The notes under the pieces are model-generated. The model worked only from the letters and a program-made list of their open reading frames with translations, was not told the origin of the DNA and did not search any database. Positions 1 through 8,229 of a stretch of 64,000 nucleotides of DNA are shown piece after piece. The stretch comes from a virus, in the IMG/VR virus record IMGVR_UViG_3300046810_000170, positions 1 to 64,000 of that record; one strand, given 5' to 3'. Positions within the stretch are counted from its first letter, which is position 1, and each line of letters opens with the position of its first letter. A program made the translations under genes and the position numbers.

Positions 1-1
1 C

Positions 2-1549
2 AATGCCCGCGAGCCGACTGCGCCAGTGGCGCCCGAAGGTTATGACCACTCGTCCTTTCTTCTGCAGGAGAAGGAGCATCTCGACGAGCTCCGCTCTCAG
101 GCCGACCAGCTCCACGGCTGGCTGGCGGCGATCGAGAAGAAGGCGCCGGTCAAGCCAACCGATCCTCATGGTGTGGGATCTGCGATCGTGCAGGAGCTCC
201 TCGACGAGCAGACCGCTCGCAAGGTCCAGCGCCAGGTTCTCGAGGGCGAGCTCGCTCGCATTCCCGCAGCATCTGGGATCACACTCGAGGATCTCGCCAC
301 CGATCGCGAGAGCCACAAGCTGGCTCAGGCCTATCGCGCCCGCCGGCAGTTCCAGAGCCTGCACCGGAAACCGGAGTGGGACCAGGCTCATCTGGATCAG
401 AAGCGTCTCGACCTGGAAGCGATGAATAACCAGAAGCGATTCAACCACCTGGTCGAACAGCTGAAGGATCTTCAGGAGCAGGGCGAGCATGCCTGCCCGT
501 CGTGCGACCACCACTGGCCAATCGCTGGTGATGCCTTGGACAAGGTGAAAGCCGAGATCAAGCAAGTCAGCGCCTTACCTCGCATGTACAACATGAATGC
601 CCTGACTGAGGAGAAGATCGACGGCTACCAGCGTATACTAGACGCTTGGAATCGTGTGGCTGAGGAATGGGAAACCGTCCACCAGCACGCTCCGGACACG
701 GAGCCGAAGGTCCGCTGGACGCTCGAGGAGATTACCAAGCTCGAGCATGGGCTCTCGCTGCAGGACCGCCGCGCCGAGATCGTCGCTCAGCTCGACGCTA
801 CGAAGACCAAGGATGAGCCTGACTACGCCAAGATGCTTCGTGAGGCTCAGCAGTATGAGGCTCAGCTCGCTGTCTGGTCCAGCCAGGTAGCCGAGTTCGA
901 AGCCTGGGAGACGGAGAAGGGCCAGAAGCTGGTTCAGCTCACCATGCTCGACATGGATCTTCAGGGCTACCCGGATCTGATTCAGGCTCTGAACCAGGCT
1001 CAGCTCTACGAGCAGCAGTTGGTGGTCTACAGCTCGCAGCTGGCCGACTATCAGCGACTGATCGACCAGGTGGTGGCTTATCGCACTGACGCCGACGAGT
1101 GGTCCAAGGTGAAGGACGCTCTCGTGATCCTGCGGTCGAAGATCAAGCAGTATCTGGTTCCGAGCCTGAACAAGGTCGCAAGCAGCCTCCTGTCTCACAT
1201 GACTGGTGGTGAACGTCAGTCGATCGTCGTCGACGAGGACTTCAACATTCTCGTCGATAATCAGTCGATCGACACCCTGTCAGGTTCCGGCAAGGCAGTG
1301 GCGAATCTCTCGCTGCGAATTGGCCTTGGTCAGGTGCTGACTAACAACGTCTTCTCGCTCTTCATGGGCGATGAGATTGACGAGTCTATGGACAAAAACA
1401 GAAGCGAGAAAACGGCGACAGTTCTTAGAACTCTCGCCGGTAGGATCTCCCAACTCTTGCTGGTGTCACATAAATCTCCTTCAGCGGATTACTTCATCGC
1501 TGTAGGAGAAAATAGTGAATACCAACTCGAAGACGTCCAGTCTCATTAA
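2..1549 (+). CDS. SbcC/Rad50-like SMC ATPase, C-terminal part (5' end outside window)
   Basis: The reading frame is open to the left edge, so the N-terminal Walker A half is missing. What remains is long coiled coil with a CPSC zinc-hook motif (bases 494-505), then a second coiled coil and the C-terminal ATPase lobe: a signature-like LSGSGKAVANLSLRIGL, a Walker B/D-loop stretch FMGDEIDESMD and a switch histidine in LLLVSHKS. Proteins of this family pair with an SbcD/Mre11 nuclease to process DNA ends; in phages (T4 gp46 type) they serve recombination-dependent replication and host DNA breakdown. The nuclease partner is presumably upstream of the window. The 3' end overlaps the next gene by 35 nt. 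Confidence 0.85.
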   Translation, partial: NAREPTAPVAPEGYDHSSFLLQEKEHLDELRSQADQLHGWLAAIEKKAPVKPTDPHGVGSAIVQELLDEQTARKVQRQVLEGELARIPAASGITLEDLATDRESHKLAQAYRARRQFQSLHRKPEWDQAHLDQKRLDLEAMNNQKRFNHLVEQLKDLQEQGEHACPSCDHHWPIAGDALDKVKAEIKQVSALPRMYNMNALTEEKIDGYQRILDAWNRVAEEWETVHQHAPDTEPKVRWTLEEITKLEHGLSLQDRRAEIVAQLDATKTKDEPDYAKMLREAQQYEAQLAVWSSQVAEFEAWETEKGQKLVQLTMLDMDLQGYPDLIQALNQAQLYEQQLVVYSSQLADYQRLIDQVVAYRTDADEWSKVKDALVILRSKIKQYLVPSLNKVASSLLSHMTGGERQSIVVDEDFNILVDNQSIDTLSGSGKAVANLSLRIGLGQVLTNNVFSLFMGDEIDESMDKNRSEKTATVLRTLAGRISQLLLVSHKSPSADYFIAVGENSEYQLEDVQSH

Positions 1550-1931
1550 GGAAGAACTCAAGCGCACGGGCGGCAATCTCTCAAAGGTCGCTCGTGCTCT
1601 TGGCCTCGATTACCACGCTCTGCTCGACCAGCGTAAGCGGGAGCTCGCCACTCGCAAGGTTGGCATTACCCCGGTCGATGGACCGGAACCGGATGACATC
1701 CGGACGCTCGGCCGTCCAGGCCATGAGCACAATGTCGTCGCTGTAAAGCGCCAGGGCCACGGATGGCCCGAACATTTCGCCGCAGCCATTGCGGACGCCC
1801 GTCAGAAGTATGACGCCGGCTCTCACGAAATGTGCCAGACCACGGAAAACGGTTGGGTCGTCTTGTACCTGATCCCGCGGCTGAAGCCGGCAGGACGCCG
1901 GAATTTCTTCTCCACCATGGTGGTCATGTAA
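1515..1931 (+). CDS. Small protein with Fis-like helix-turn-helix
   Basis: 138 residues. The GTG start at 1515 is chosen because AGGAG (1504-1508) sits at good spacing, although it lies inside the upstream gene. Residues 10-45 (EELKRTGGNLSKVARALGL) read as a Fis/NtrC-type helix-turn-helix; the rest is not recognised. It could be a DNA-binding regulator of the nucleotide-metabolism operon that follows directly (1 nt gap). The N-terminal helix pattern resembles that of the metallophosphoesterase at 14472-15509. Confidence 0.75.
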   Translation: MNTNSKTSSLIKEELKRTGGNLSKVARALGLDYHALLDQRKRELATRKVGITPVDGPEPDDIRTLGRPGHEHNVVAVKRQGHGWPEHFAAAIADARQKYDAGSHEMCQTTENGWVVLYLIPRLKPAGRRNFFSTMVVM

Positions 1932-1932
1932 G

Positions 1933-2442
1933 ATGACCGCGATCCTTCTCTCTTCCGGTCGCAGGGTCGACCCGTTTGCACTCGAGGGCGTAGTCCTCGA
2001 CCTCAACGAACTCATCCCACCGCTCGCGAAACTCTGCCGCTACACCGGCCATGTGAACCGCTTCTACTCCGTCGCGGAACACACGGTCCACCTTGTGAAC
2101 AAGGTGCCCGTGGGCCTGAAGCGTGCCGCAGCTCTCCACGACCTCAATGAAGGTCTCACGAATGATCTGCCGCACCCGTTCAAGGCCGCGTTGCCCGACT
2201 ACGTGTCGTTCGAGGTGGCCGTGCAGCAGCACATCTTCCGGCAGTTCAACGAGCCTTGGGAGAACATGGAGCTCCTGACCCACTACGATCGCCGCATCTG
2301 CGCCGACGAGATGGAGCAGCTTTTCGAGCCCCCGTACATCATCCCGGGTCTCGCCCCGCTCGATGTTCGCGTCGAGGGCTGGGAATGGCGCGAAGCCGAA
2401 CAAAAACTCCGCAACACCTTCAAATTCCTGGGGCTCCTCTGA
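1933..2442 (+). CDS. HD-domain phosphohydrolase (deoxynucleotidase-like)
   Basis: 169 residues. The metal-binding HD pattern is visible: H50 in YSVAEHTVHLV, H69-D70 in AALHDLNEG and D78 in TNDLPHPFK. This matches YfbR-type 5'-deoxynucleotidases and other phage HD hydrolases acting on dNMP or dNTP. It is first in a run of three nucleotide-pool hydrolases before ribonucleotide reductase, so adjustment of the deoxynucleotide pool is the likely role. In diaminopurine phages an HD enzyme (DatZ) destroys dATP, but no PurZ is seen here and the substrate is open. The stop shares one base with the next start. Confidence 0.82.
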   Translation: MTAILLSSGRRVDPFALEGVVLDLNELIPPLAKLCRYTGHVNRFYSVAEHTVHLVNKVPVGLKRAAALHDLNEGLTNDLPHPFKAALPDYVSFEVAVQQHIFRQFNEPWENMELLTHYDRRICADEMEQLFEPPYIIPGLAPLDVRVEGWEWREAEQKLRNTFKFLGLL

Positions 2443-3068
2443 TGACCATGCTTCGCTACAACGCCGGCAAGATTCCGGTTTCGCTCATCCCGACCAGCTT
2501 CTTCGAAGCCATCTTCAACAATGCCTACGAATGCGGTGCTGCTCCGTCGACGAAGCTCCTCGAGCTCGTCGGCCAGGTGTTGGATTTCGGCGCCCAGAAA
2601 TACAACGCACACAACTGGCGCCAGGGTGGCAGCTGGTCGTCTGTCATGAACAGCGCCCTTCGCCATCTCGTCTTCCGCATGATGGAAGGCTTCACCGTGG
2701 ACACCGAGAGCGGCTTGTCCGAGGCGGGCCATCTCGGCTGCAACATCGCGTTCCTGCTCGAGTTCGCCAGTCAGGGTATCGGTGACGACGACCGCTACGT
2801 CACACCAACGGCGCCAGAAGGTCTGGAAGCTAATCCGGAACCGAGCCTGATCTGGGTTCTGAACGAGCTGCTCGCCTTCCGCGATGGTGGCCCGCTCTCC
2901 CACCTGGCAACCGCTGCTTGGGAACTCGCCCGTTGGGTCGAGTACCAGGGCGATCCACAGCCGGCTCCGGACAATGTCGTCAAGTTCCCCGACGCTCCCC
3001 GCATCCCCACCAGTGTCCTGCCTTTCGGCTTCCCTGCCTTCGACGGCGAACAAGTAATCTTCCACTAA
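2442..3068 (+). CDS. dATP/dGTP diphosphohydrolase-like protein
   Basis: 208 residues. The start at ATG 2442 (TGATG junction) is preferred over longer upstream readings. The first 110 residues (RYNAGKIPVSLIP, VLDFGAQKYNAHNWRQGG, HLVFRMMEGFTVD, SEAGHLGCNIAFLLEF) match my recollection of the phage family named dATP/dGTP diphosphohydrolase N-terminal domain (DUF5664), an all-helical MazG-like fold. The C-terminal 80 residues are not recognised. It probably hydrolyses deoxynucleoside triphosphates. Its position between an HD hydrolase and MazG supports this. Confidence 0.7.
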   Translation: MTMLRYNAGKIPVSLIPTSFFEAIFNNAYECGAAPSTKLLELVGQVLDFGAQKYNAHNWRQGGSWSSVMNSALRHLVFRMMEGFTVDTESGLSEAGHLGCNIAFLLEFASQGIGDDDRYVTPTAPEGLEANPEPSLIWVLNELLAFRDGGPLSHLATAAWELARWVEYQGDPQPAPDNVVKFPDAPRIPTSVLPFGFPAFDGEQVIFH

Positions 3069-3080
3069 GGATCCACGCAC

Positions 3081-3608
3081 ATGCAAGCTTCTGAATACCA
3101 GGCCCAGTTCGGCCGCACCCGCGCCCCCGTCTTCTTCCCGCACAACGTCCATCCGGCGTTCGTCGGCCAGCTGATGGAGGCTCGCAAGAAGTCGGCCGAC
3201 ATCATCGACGCCGTGAAGCGGGCTCTGATCTATGGCAACACCGAGCGTCTGAAGAAGACCGACTATGCCAAGGTGGCCGAGAACCCGCTCGACCTCCCGT
3301 ACTTCATGGACGTCGACGAGCTGCATGCCATCCTCGGCATGGAAGGGGAGGTCGGTGAGATCTCCGAGGCCGTCCTGTCGGACGACCCCCGCGATGTAAT
3401 CCGTGCCCGTATCGTCGACGAGGCCGGTGACTTCCTCTGGTACCTCGCGCTGCTCTGCGACAAGTTCGACATCAAGTTCGAGGAGCTGTTCGCCGGCAAC
3501 ATCGCCAAGCTGGCCAAGCGCTATCCGGACAAGTTCACCACGGACCTGGCTGTGAACCGTGACCTGAAGGCTGAGGCCGAGGTATTTGGTTTGGGAGCGG
3601 TCCATTGA
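3081..3608 (+). CDS. MazG-like nucleotide pyrophosphohydrolase
   Basis: 175 residues; ATG 3081 follows an AAGGA site. The MazG core is clear: GMEGEVGEISEAV (E90, E93, E96) and DEAGDFLWYLALLCDKF (E114, D117), the acidic residues that bind magnesium, followed by the usual LAKRYPDKF tail. These enzymes convert NTP or dNTP to the monophosphate and pyrophosphate. Phage versions cleanse the pool or lower (p)ppGpp. About 75 N-terminal residues are extra compared with a minimal MazG. It is followed by a 4-nt overlap with a small gene. Confidence 0.88.
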   Translation: MQASEYQAQFGRTRAPVFFPHNVHPAFVGQLMEARKKSADIIDAVKRALIYGNTERLKKTDYAKVAENPLDLPYFMDVDELHAILGMEGEVGEISEAVLSDDPRDVIRARIVDEAGDFLWYLALLCDKFDIKFEELFAGNIAKLAKRYPDKFTTDLAVNRDLKAEAEVFGLGAVH

Positions 3609-3847
3609 AGCTCTGGCTCATTCTCTACGTCGGCACTCAGATCGGTGGCACCTGGGGTCCGCTGCCCTACGGCATGGATGAGTGCCAGGAACGGGCCAAG
3701 ATCATGATGGTGGATGTGGTCGAGGCTAAGACCAATCCGGCCAAGATCGCCAAGATGAAAGAGGAAAGCCGCTTCGAGGATTTCGAGAAGATCTTCTTCA
3801 AGTGTGAGCAAAACTCCGTCCGTCCGAAGATCACCTTCGTCCACTGA
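3605..3847 (+). CDS. Small conserved-looking protein of unknown function
   Basis: 80 residues starting with TTG at 3605, overlapping the mazG-like stop (TTGA). GGGAG at 3593-3597 supports this start. The N-terminus (LWLILYVGTQIGG) is mildly hydrophobic and may be a weak signal or membrane segment; two cysteines (C28, C67) could form a disulfide if exported. Not recognised. It is the last gene before a hairpin and the ribonucleotide reductase genes. Confidence 0.6.
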   Translation: MKLWLILYVGTQIGGTWGPLPYGMDECQERAKIMMVDVVEAKTNPAKIAKMKEESRFEDFEKIFFKCEQNSVRPKITFVH

Positions 3848-3870
3848 TCCTTCCTGAACCAGACTGCATC

Positions 3871-3900
3871 AGCCCCGCCATGGCACCCGCCGGCGGGGCT
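3871..3900 (+). terminator. GC-rich hairpin between the hydrolase operon and nrdB
   Basis: AGCCCCGCC (3871-3879) pairs perfectly with GGCGGGGCT (3892-3900). No T-run follows, so it may be an attenuator or RNA-processing element and not a full terminator. Confidence 0.45.
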
Positions 3901-3932
3901 CACCACCTAAGACATCCAACAAGGAAAAACTG

Positions 3933-4901
3933 ATGCTTTTCAACGAGCAAGTTGCGCGTAAGCCCAACCTTTATCCGTGGACTGACGACTTCATCCACGC
4001 CATCACCTCTTCACCATGGACAGTCAACGAGTTCTCGTTCCAGTCCGATTTCGACCAGTTCAAGACACAGCTCACCGACCAGGAACGGCAGATCGTCGTT
4101 CGCACGCTGTCCGCGATCGGCCAGATCGAGATCGCCGTGAAGGACTTCTGGGCGAACCTGGGCCGGAACCTGCGTCACCCTGCGATCAAGGATCTCGGCT
4201 ACGTCATGGCGTACACCGAAGTGATCCACAACCAGGCCTACGAGCGGCTGCTCGAGGTGCTGGGTCTGGAGGCGGTCTTCGAAGAGAACCTGAAGATCGA
4301 TGTCGTTCGCGCCCGCGTGAACTATCTCCGCAAGCATGCACAACGTGTCTACGAGGACGATCGCAAGCAGTACGTCTACTCAATCATCCTGTTCACGCTT
4401 TTCGTCGAGAACGTCAGTCTCTTCAGCCAGTTCTACACGATCATGTGGTTCAACCGCTTCAAGAACGTGCTGAAGGACACTGCTCAGCAGGTTCAGTACA
4501 CGAAGAACGAAGAGACGCTCCACGCCCAGGTCGGCATCAAGATCATCAACACGCTGCGCCAGGAATATCCCGATCTGTTCGACTTCGAACTGACCGAGCG
4601 CATCCGTGATGAGTGCATCGAAGCGTACTCGGCCGAGAGCAAGCTGATCGACTGGATGATCGGTGATTACGCCGACGACAACATCAGCGCCGATATCCTG
4701 AAGAACTACGTCTCCACCCGCCTGCAGGACAGCCTCAAGGCCATCGGTATTGCGTCGCCCCTGAACAACTGGCCGCTGATCGAGACGCTCTGGATGGATG
4801 AAGAAGTCTTCGGGACCAACAAGACCGATTTCTTCCACAAGAACCCCGTCGACTACACCGAAAACGACGTCGCATACGACCCGAAGGAACTATTCGCATG
4901 A
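3933..4901 (+). CDS. nrdB: Ribonucleotide reductase small (radical) subunit
   Basis: 322 residues, class I beta subunit (NrdB/NrdF type). The metal-ligand pattern is complete: E66 (IGQIEIAV, the position that is Asp in E. coli), E96 and H99 (TEVIH), E159 (LFVENV), E194 and H197 (EETLHAQ); Y103 sits where the tyrosyl radical is expected. It supplies the radical to the large subunit for making dNDP. AAGGA lies before the ATG. It overlaps nrdA by 4 nt (ATGA), so the subunits are translationally coupled. Confidence 0.93.
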   Translation: MLFNEQVARKPNLYPWTDDFIHAITSSPWTVNEFSFQSDFDQFKTQLTDQERQIVVRTLSAIGQIEIAVKDFWANLGRNLRHPAIKDLGYVMAYTEVIHNQAYERLLEVLGLEAVFEENLKIDVVRARVNYLRKHAQRVYEDDRKQYVYSIILFTLFVENVSLFSQFYTIMWFNRFKNVLKDTAQQVQYTKNEETLHAQVGIKIINTLRQEYPDLFDFELTERIRDECIEAYSAESKLIDWMIGDYADDNISADILKNYVSTRLQDSLKAIGIASPLNNWPLIETLWMDEEVFGTNKTDFFHKNPVDYTENDVAYDPKELFA

Positions 4902-6538
4902 CCACCTGGATTACCGATGACACCCGTAAGTTTCTCTCCCGCGGATATCTGCGGGAGGCAGTGTCCGTAGAGGACCGCATTGCTGAGGTCGGCAAGCGGG
5001 CAGGGGAGATCCTCGATCGCCCTGACATCGGAAAGAAGATCTCCGAGTACCTGATGAATGGCTGGATGAGCCTGTCGTCGCCAATCTGGTCGAACTTCGG
5101 TCTCGCCCGTGGCCTGCCGATCAGCTGCAACAACGTCTTCATGGACGATACCATGGACAGCATCCTGCTGAAGACGGCCGAGATCGGTGCCCAGACCAAG
5201 TACGGCGCCGGCACCTCTGCCTACTATGGTGCTCTCCGTGGACGTGGCGCTGGCATCTCTGGTGGCGGCTCGAGCTATGGTGCTGTCCATTTCATGCAGA
5301 TGGCGGAAACGACAACGTCCGTGGTGAGCCAGTCGAATGTCCGCCGTGGCTCGATCGCCGTCTACCTGCCGGCCGATCACCCTGACATCGACGAACATCT
5401 GACGATCCGCACGAAGGCCAGCCCGCTGCAGAACGTCCAGCCAGCCGTATCCATCACAGACAAGTTCCTGGAAGACGCCTTCGCCGGCAGTGAACGCAAC
5501 CAGGCTGTGTTCGCCAAGATCCTCGAGCGCCGTCGCGCCAACGGTCGTCCGTTCATCTTCTTCCACGACAACGCCAATCGCTTCGCTGCGGACGTTTATC
5601 GTGATCAGAAGCGGACCATCTGGTCGTCCAACCTCTGCACCGAGATCATGTTGCCCTCGACGGCGAGAGAGTCGTTCGTCTGCAACCTGCTCTCCCTGAA
5701 CGTGCTGCACTATGACGACTGGAAGGACACCGACCTGGTGAAGGTGGCCATCTATCTGCTCGACGCCGTCATGTCCGAGTACATCGAGAAGACGAAGGAT
5801 CTGCCGTTCATGGACAGCTCCTATCGCTTCGCTCTGCATCACCGTGCCCTCGGTCTCGGCATCCTCGGCTGGCACTCGCTGTTGCAGTCCAAGATGATCG
5901 CGTTCGAGAGCGCTGAAGCTTCGATCTTGAACATCAAGATCTTCCAGCAGATGCAGGCTCAGTCCTATGAGGCGTCGGAGCTCCTCGGCCGAGAATACGG
6001 TGTTCCGGAGATGCTGATCAACTACAAGCGCCGCAACAGCACCACCATGGCGATCGCGCCGACGAAGTCCTCGGCCTTCATCCTCGGCCAAGCTTCTGAA
6101 GGCATCGGCCTGTTCGAGAACAACTACTTCGTTCCGGATCTGCAGAAGGGCAAGTTCACCTTCCGCAACCCGTACCTGGAGAAGGTTCTCGGCCAGAAGA
6201 ACATGGACAATGCTGAGACCTGGCGTTCGATCCTGCTTCGCGAGGGCTCGGTTCAGCACCTGGACATCCTCACGGACCATGAGAAGGCCGTCTTCCGGAC
6301 AGCCAGCGAGGTCTCTATGGACAAGGTGATCGAACAGGCCGCAGCTCGTGGTCGCTACATCGATCAGGGTCAGAGCCTGAACCTGAAGATGCCGCCGAAC
6401 GTGACGCCGAAGGAGCAGATGCGTCTGACCCTCAAGGCCCACAAGCTCGGTCTGAAGTCGCTCTATTATCAGGAGTCGACGAATCCGGCCCAGGCTCTGG
6501 CTCGATCGAACGAGTCCTGTGTGGCATGTGAAGCATAA
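4898..6538 (+). CDS. nrdA: Ribonucleotide reductase large (catalytic) subunit
   Basis: 546 residues, much shorter than E. coli NrdA (761): the N-terminal ATP-cone is absent, so dATP feedback inhibition is probably lost. Catalytic features are present: redox cysteines C77 (ISCNN) and C262 (FVCNLLSLN), active site N245-C247-E249 (SNLCTEIMLPS), radical-transfer tyrosines 523-524 (SLYYQEST) and the C-terminal shuttle pair CVAC (541-544). A glutaredoxin-like gene at 54704 could reduce it. The gene ends 1 nt before a bidirectional terminator. Confidence 0.94.
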   Translation: MTTWITDDTRKFLSRGYLREAVSVEDRIAEVGKRAGEILDRPDIGKKISEYLMNGWMSLSSPIWSNFGLARGLPISCNNVFMDDTMDSILLKTAEIGAQTKYGAGTSAYYGALRGRGAGISGGGSSYGAVHFMQMAETTTSVVSQSNVRRGSIAVYLPADHPDIDEHLTIRTKASPLQNVQPAVSITDKFLEDAFAGSERNQAVFAKILERRRANGRPFIFFHDNANRFAADVYRDQKRTIWSSNLCTEIMLPSTARESFVCNLLSLNVLHYDDWKDTDLVKVAIYLLDAVMSEYIEKTKDLPFMDSSYRFALHHRALGLGILGWHSLLQSKMIAFESAEASILNIKIFQQMQAQSYEASELLGREYGVPEMLINYKRRNSTTMAIAPTKSSAFILGQASEGIGLFENNYFVPDLQKGKFTFRNPYLEKVLGQKNMDNAETWRSILLREGSVQHLDILTDHEKAVFRTASEVSMDKVIEQAAARGRYIDQGQSLNLKMPPNVTPKEQMRLTLKAHKLGLKSLYYQESTNPAQALARSNESCVACEA

Positions 6539-6539
6539 G

Positions 6540-6566
6540 AAAAAGGCCCCTCACGGGGCCTTTTTT
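6540..6566. terminator. Bidirectional terminator between nrdA and the lysis genes
   Basis: A-rich flank, GGCCCC (6545-6550), loop TCAC, GGGGCC (6555-6560), then TTTTTT. The A-run on one side and T-run on the other make it work for both converging operons. The stop codon of the minus-strand outer spanin lies in the loop. Confidence 0.88.
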
Positions 6567-6850
6567 ATTTGTCCTGTCCGTAGAGCGTCATCTCTCTCGA
6601 TCAGTCGTCGACCACAGGACGACTTCTTTTCGTCCAGGGTGATGAACTCCCCGAACTTGTCGTACACCTGCACCTTCGACATCCGCTTGCCACGCTCGGG
6701 AGGAGGCACTGTCTCGTCGAAACAGGTCCGGATGTCAGCGGGCAGGAGAGGCAGGTTTGCTCTGTCCGTGAGGCCAGATGTTCCACAGCTGCTCAACATC
6801 ATCGCTGTCAAAGCAGGTATCGTCAGGCTTCTTAATCTTGGCGCGAGCAT
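6551..6850 (-). CDS. Rz1-like outer-membrane spanin (lipoprotein)
   Basis: 99 residues with a lipoprotein signal: n-region MLAPRLRSL, hydrophobic IPALTAMM, lipobox LSSC. A PPPE stretch fits the proline-rich Rz1 type. It starts inside the inner-spanin gene in another frame and extends past it, the classic overlapping Rz/Rz1 arrangement. With Rz it should fuse inner and outer membranes at the end of lysis. Its stop codon lies in the loop of the terminator. Confidence 0.72.
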   Translation of the reverse strand: MLAPRLRSLTIPALTAMMLSSCGTSGLTDRANLPLLPADIRTCFDETVPPPERGKRMSKVQVYDKFGEFITLDEKKSSCGRRLIERDDALRTGQIKKAP

Positions 6851-7091
6851 TCGCCAGCTCCTTCTGCAATTCTGTAATCCGACTCTGATCCTGTTCCCGC
6901 TTCACGCGGTCAGCAGAGTCGATCGCTATTCCGAGGTTGATGTCCTTCACCCACTTGGCGAGCTCGGCCGCTTCGTGCCTCTCGTTCGCGACGTGCTGTC
7001 CGTAGAAGTATCCGCCAAAGACCAGGCCTGCTGCCACGGCACAGATCAGGACCGGTTTTGCTAACGGCTCGAGGAGCGTGAGAGGAATCAT
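6735..7091 (-). CDS. Rz-like inner-membrane spanin
   Basis: 118 residues from ATG 7091, overlapping the endolysin stop by 4 nt (ATGA). One N-terminal membrane segment (PVLICAVAAGLVFGGYFYG) is followed by a charged helical region (DRVKREQDQSRITELQKELANARAKI) expected to form the periplasmic coiled coil. This is the i-spanin architecture. Confidence 0.8.
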   Translation of the reverse strand: MIPLTLLEPLAKPVLICAVAAGLVFGGYFYGQHVANERHEAAELAKWVKDINLGIAIDSADRVKREQDQSRITELQKELANARAKIKKPDDTCFDSDDVEQLWNIWPHGQSKPASPAR

Positions 7092-7579
7092 TCCACTCCC
7101 CGCATGCACATGTTCCGCTCCGTCGCTCTGCGCTTCGCCAAGCCCGGGAGCACGACCTTCTTGCCGTTCACTGTCCCCTTGTTCCAGGCCAGCATTCCTT
7201 CGCAGGCGGCTTTGATGTTTCCGGTGCGAAGATAGCGGGCCGAGCTCGAGCCACAGAAGCCCCCGACTCCGATGTTGTAGCTGAAGCTGTCGAAGGCTCC
7301 TCGAGTCTCGACGGGGAGGGCGTCCCAGTTCTTGACGCATGCCGCGTTACCTTGATCGTAGTGGGCCATGCGCTTAACCAGCAGGTCATGACACTCTTGC
7401 CTGGAAAACTTCCGGCCCTGCATGGACTTCGCATTTTCAGTTTCTCCCATGCAGTAGGTCAGCACGCCGACCGCATCGCGGTAGACGTAGCCGACATAAC
7501 CTTCCGCCGGTTCAGCAATGGAGACGCCGATCGCAACAGCAGCACTGGCGATCGTGCCGATGATCGTCTTCTTAGCCAT
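7088..7579 (-). CDS. SAR endolysin, GH24 lysozyme
   Basis: 163 residues from ATG 7579. The lysozyme triad E-x8-D-x5-T is seen as E26, D35 and T41 (EGYVGYVYRDAVGVLTYCMG). The N-terminus (IIGTIASAAVAIGVSIA) is a weakly hydrophobic, Ala/Gly-rich helix without a cleavage site, typical of signal-anchor-release endolysins that are exported by Sec and released when the membrane depolarises. It hydrolyses peptidoglycan beta-1,4 bonds. Overlaps holin (8 nt) and spanin (4 nt). Confidence 0.9.
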   Translation of the reverse strand: MAKKTIIGTIASAAVAIGVSIAEPAEGYVGYVYRDAVGVLTYCMGETENAKSMQGRKFSRQECHDLLVKRMAHYDQGNAACVKNWDALPVETRGAFDSFSYNIGVGGFCGSSSARYLRTGNIKAACEGMLAWNKGTVNGKKVVLPGLAKRRATERNMCMRGVE

Positions 7580-7820
7580 TCTTGGCTCCTGAGATTTTCT
7601 TCTGGGGGATGAGGCGTCCGTAGACCGCGCCGAGGCCGACCAGGCCGTCCAGGATGGAGAAGCCAAGTCGGACGGCCGGCGGAAGCGACGAGCCAGCCAT
7701 CATGGACAGCAGCGTGTCGCAGATCGGCTCAAGCACGACGAGGAACAGGAAGAAGTAGACGCACATCAGCGACCAGGAGTGACGCAGAATCGTCCACCAG
7801 TCGGGGTGCAGCTTCGGCAT
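7572..7820 (-). CDS. Holin
   Basis: 82 residues from ATG 7820. Two hydrophobic segments (SLMCVYFFLFLVVLEPICDTLLSM and AVRLGFSILDGLVGLGAVYG) with a basic C-terminus (PQKKISGAKNG). The N-terminal HPDWWTILRHSWSL recurs, to my recollection, in holins of alphaproteobacterial phages. Beside an SAR endolysin it could be a pinholin-like trigger of depolarisation. Confidence 0.78.
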   Translation of the reverse strand: MPKLHPDWWTILRHSWSLMCVYFFLFLVVLEPICDTLLSMMAGSSLPPAVRLGFSILDGLVGLGAVYGRLIPQKKISGAKNG

Positions 7821-8149
7821 CAGAGCCCCACGAACTTCTTGAGGAGCAGCGGGCCAACAGCGGAGATCACAGCACTGGCAACGGAGCAAAGCGTCACCAG
7901 GCGGACGACCTTCTCATTCAAGGCCGTGTACTTTTTCTCGAGGTCCGTGTGTTGGGCTTTGAGTTCCCCAATGGCCTCCTTGAAGCCATCCTTCACTTCC
8001 TTCACCTGGGTCGAGACGAAGCTGTTACGCTCCTCGAGCACGACCAGGCGCTCCATAAACTCCGCCATTGCAACGAGGCGATCAGACATCTGCCGGACTG
8101 CCGATTCAAGGCCGTCAAGCCGGTGGGTGAAAGCGTCGGTGAGGGGCAT
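7820..8149 (-). CDS. XhlA-like coiled-coil membrane protein, lysis-associated
   Basis: 109 residues. Residues 5-80 form a long amphipathic coiled coil; residues about 84-104 (VTLCSVASAVISAVGPLLL) form one C-terminal membrane segment followed by KK. This is the layout of haemolysin XhlA, which works with holins. Its stop overlaps the holin start (ATGA). The start codon lies just after a hairpin (8152-8171) whose loop contains the ribosome-binding site. Confidence 0.65.
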   Translation of the reverse strand: MPLTDAFTHRLDGLESAVRQMSDRLVAMAEFMERLVVLEERNSFVSTQVKEVKDGFKEAIGELKAQHTDLEKKYTALNEKVVRLVTLCSVASAVISAVGPLLLKKFVGL

Positions 8150-8151
8150 AC

Positions 8152-8171
8152 GGGAACTCCAATTGGTTCCC
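8152..8171 (-). promoter_or_regulatory. Hairpin around the ribosome-binding site of the first lysis gene
   Basis: GGGAAC (8152-8157) pairs with GTTCCC (8166-8171); read on the minus strand the loop CAATTGGA holds the Shine-Dalgarno-like TTGGA, and ATG 8149 follows at once. It may tune translation of the lysis operon. Confidence 0.4.
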
Positions 8172-8229
8172 GTAAATATGGTTACAGTGGCTGGAGGATT
8201 CCCGTTCCGGTTGACTCAGAACGGTTCAG

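Noticed and set aside
2283-3605. A 440-codon minus-strand open frame
   Set aside because: Antisense shadow of three recognisable hydrolase genes.
4853-6442. A 529-codon open frame antisense to nrdA
   Set aside because: It mirrors the codon pattern of the clear ribonucleotide reductase gene, has no ribosome-binding site and no recognisable protein sequence.
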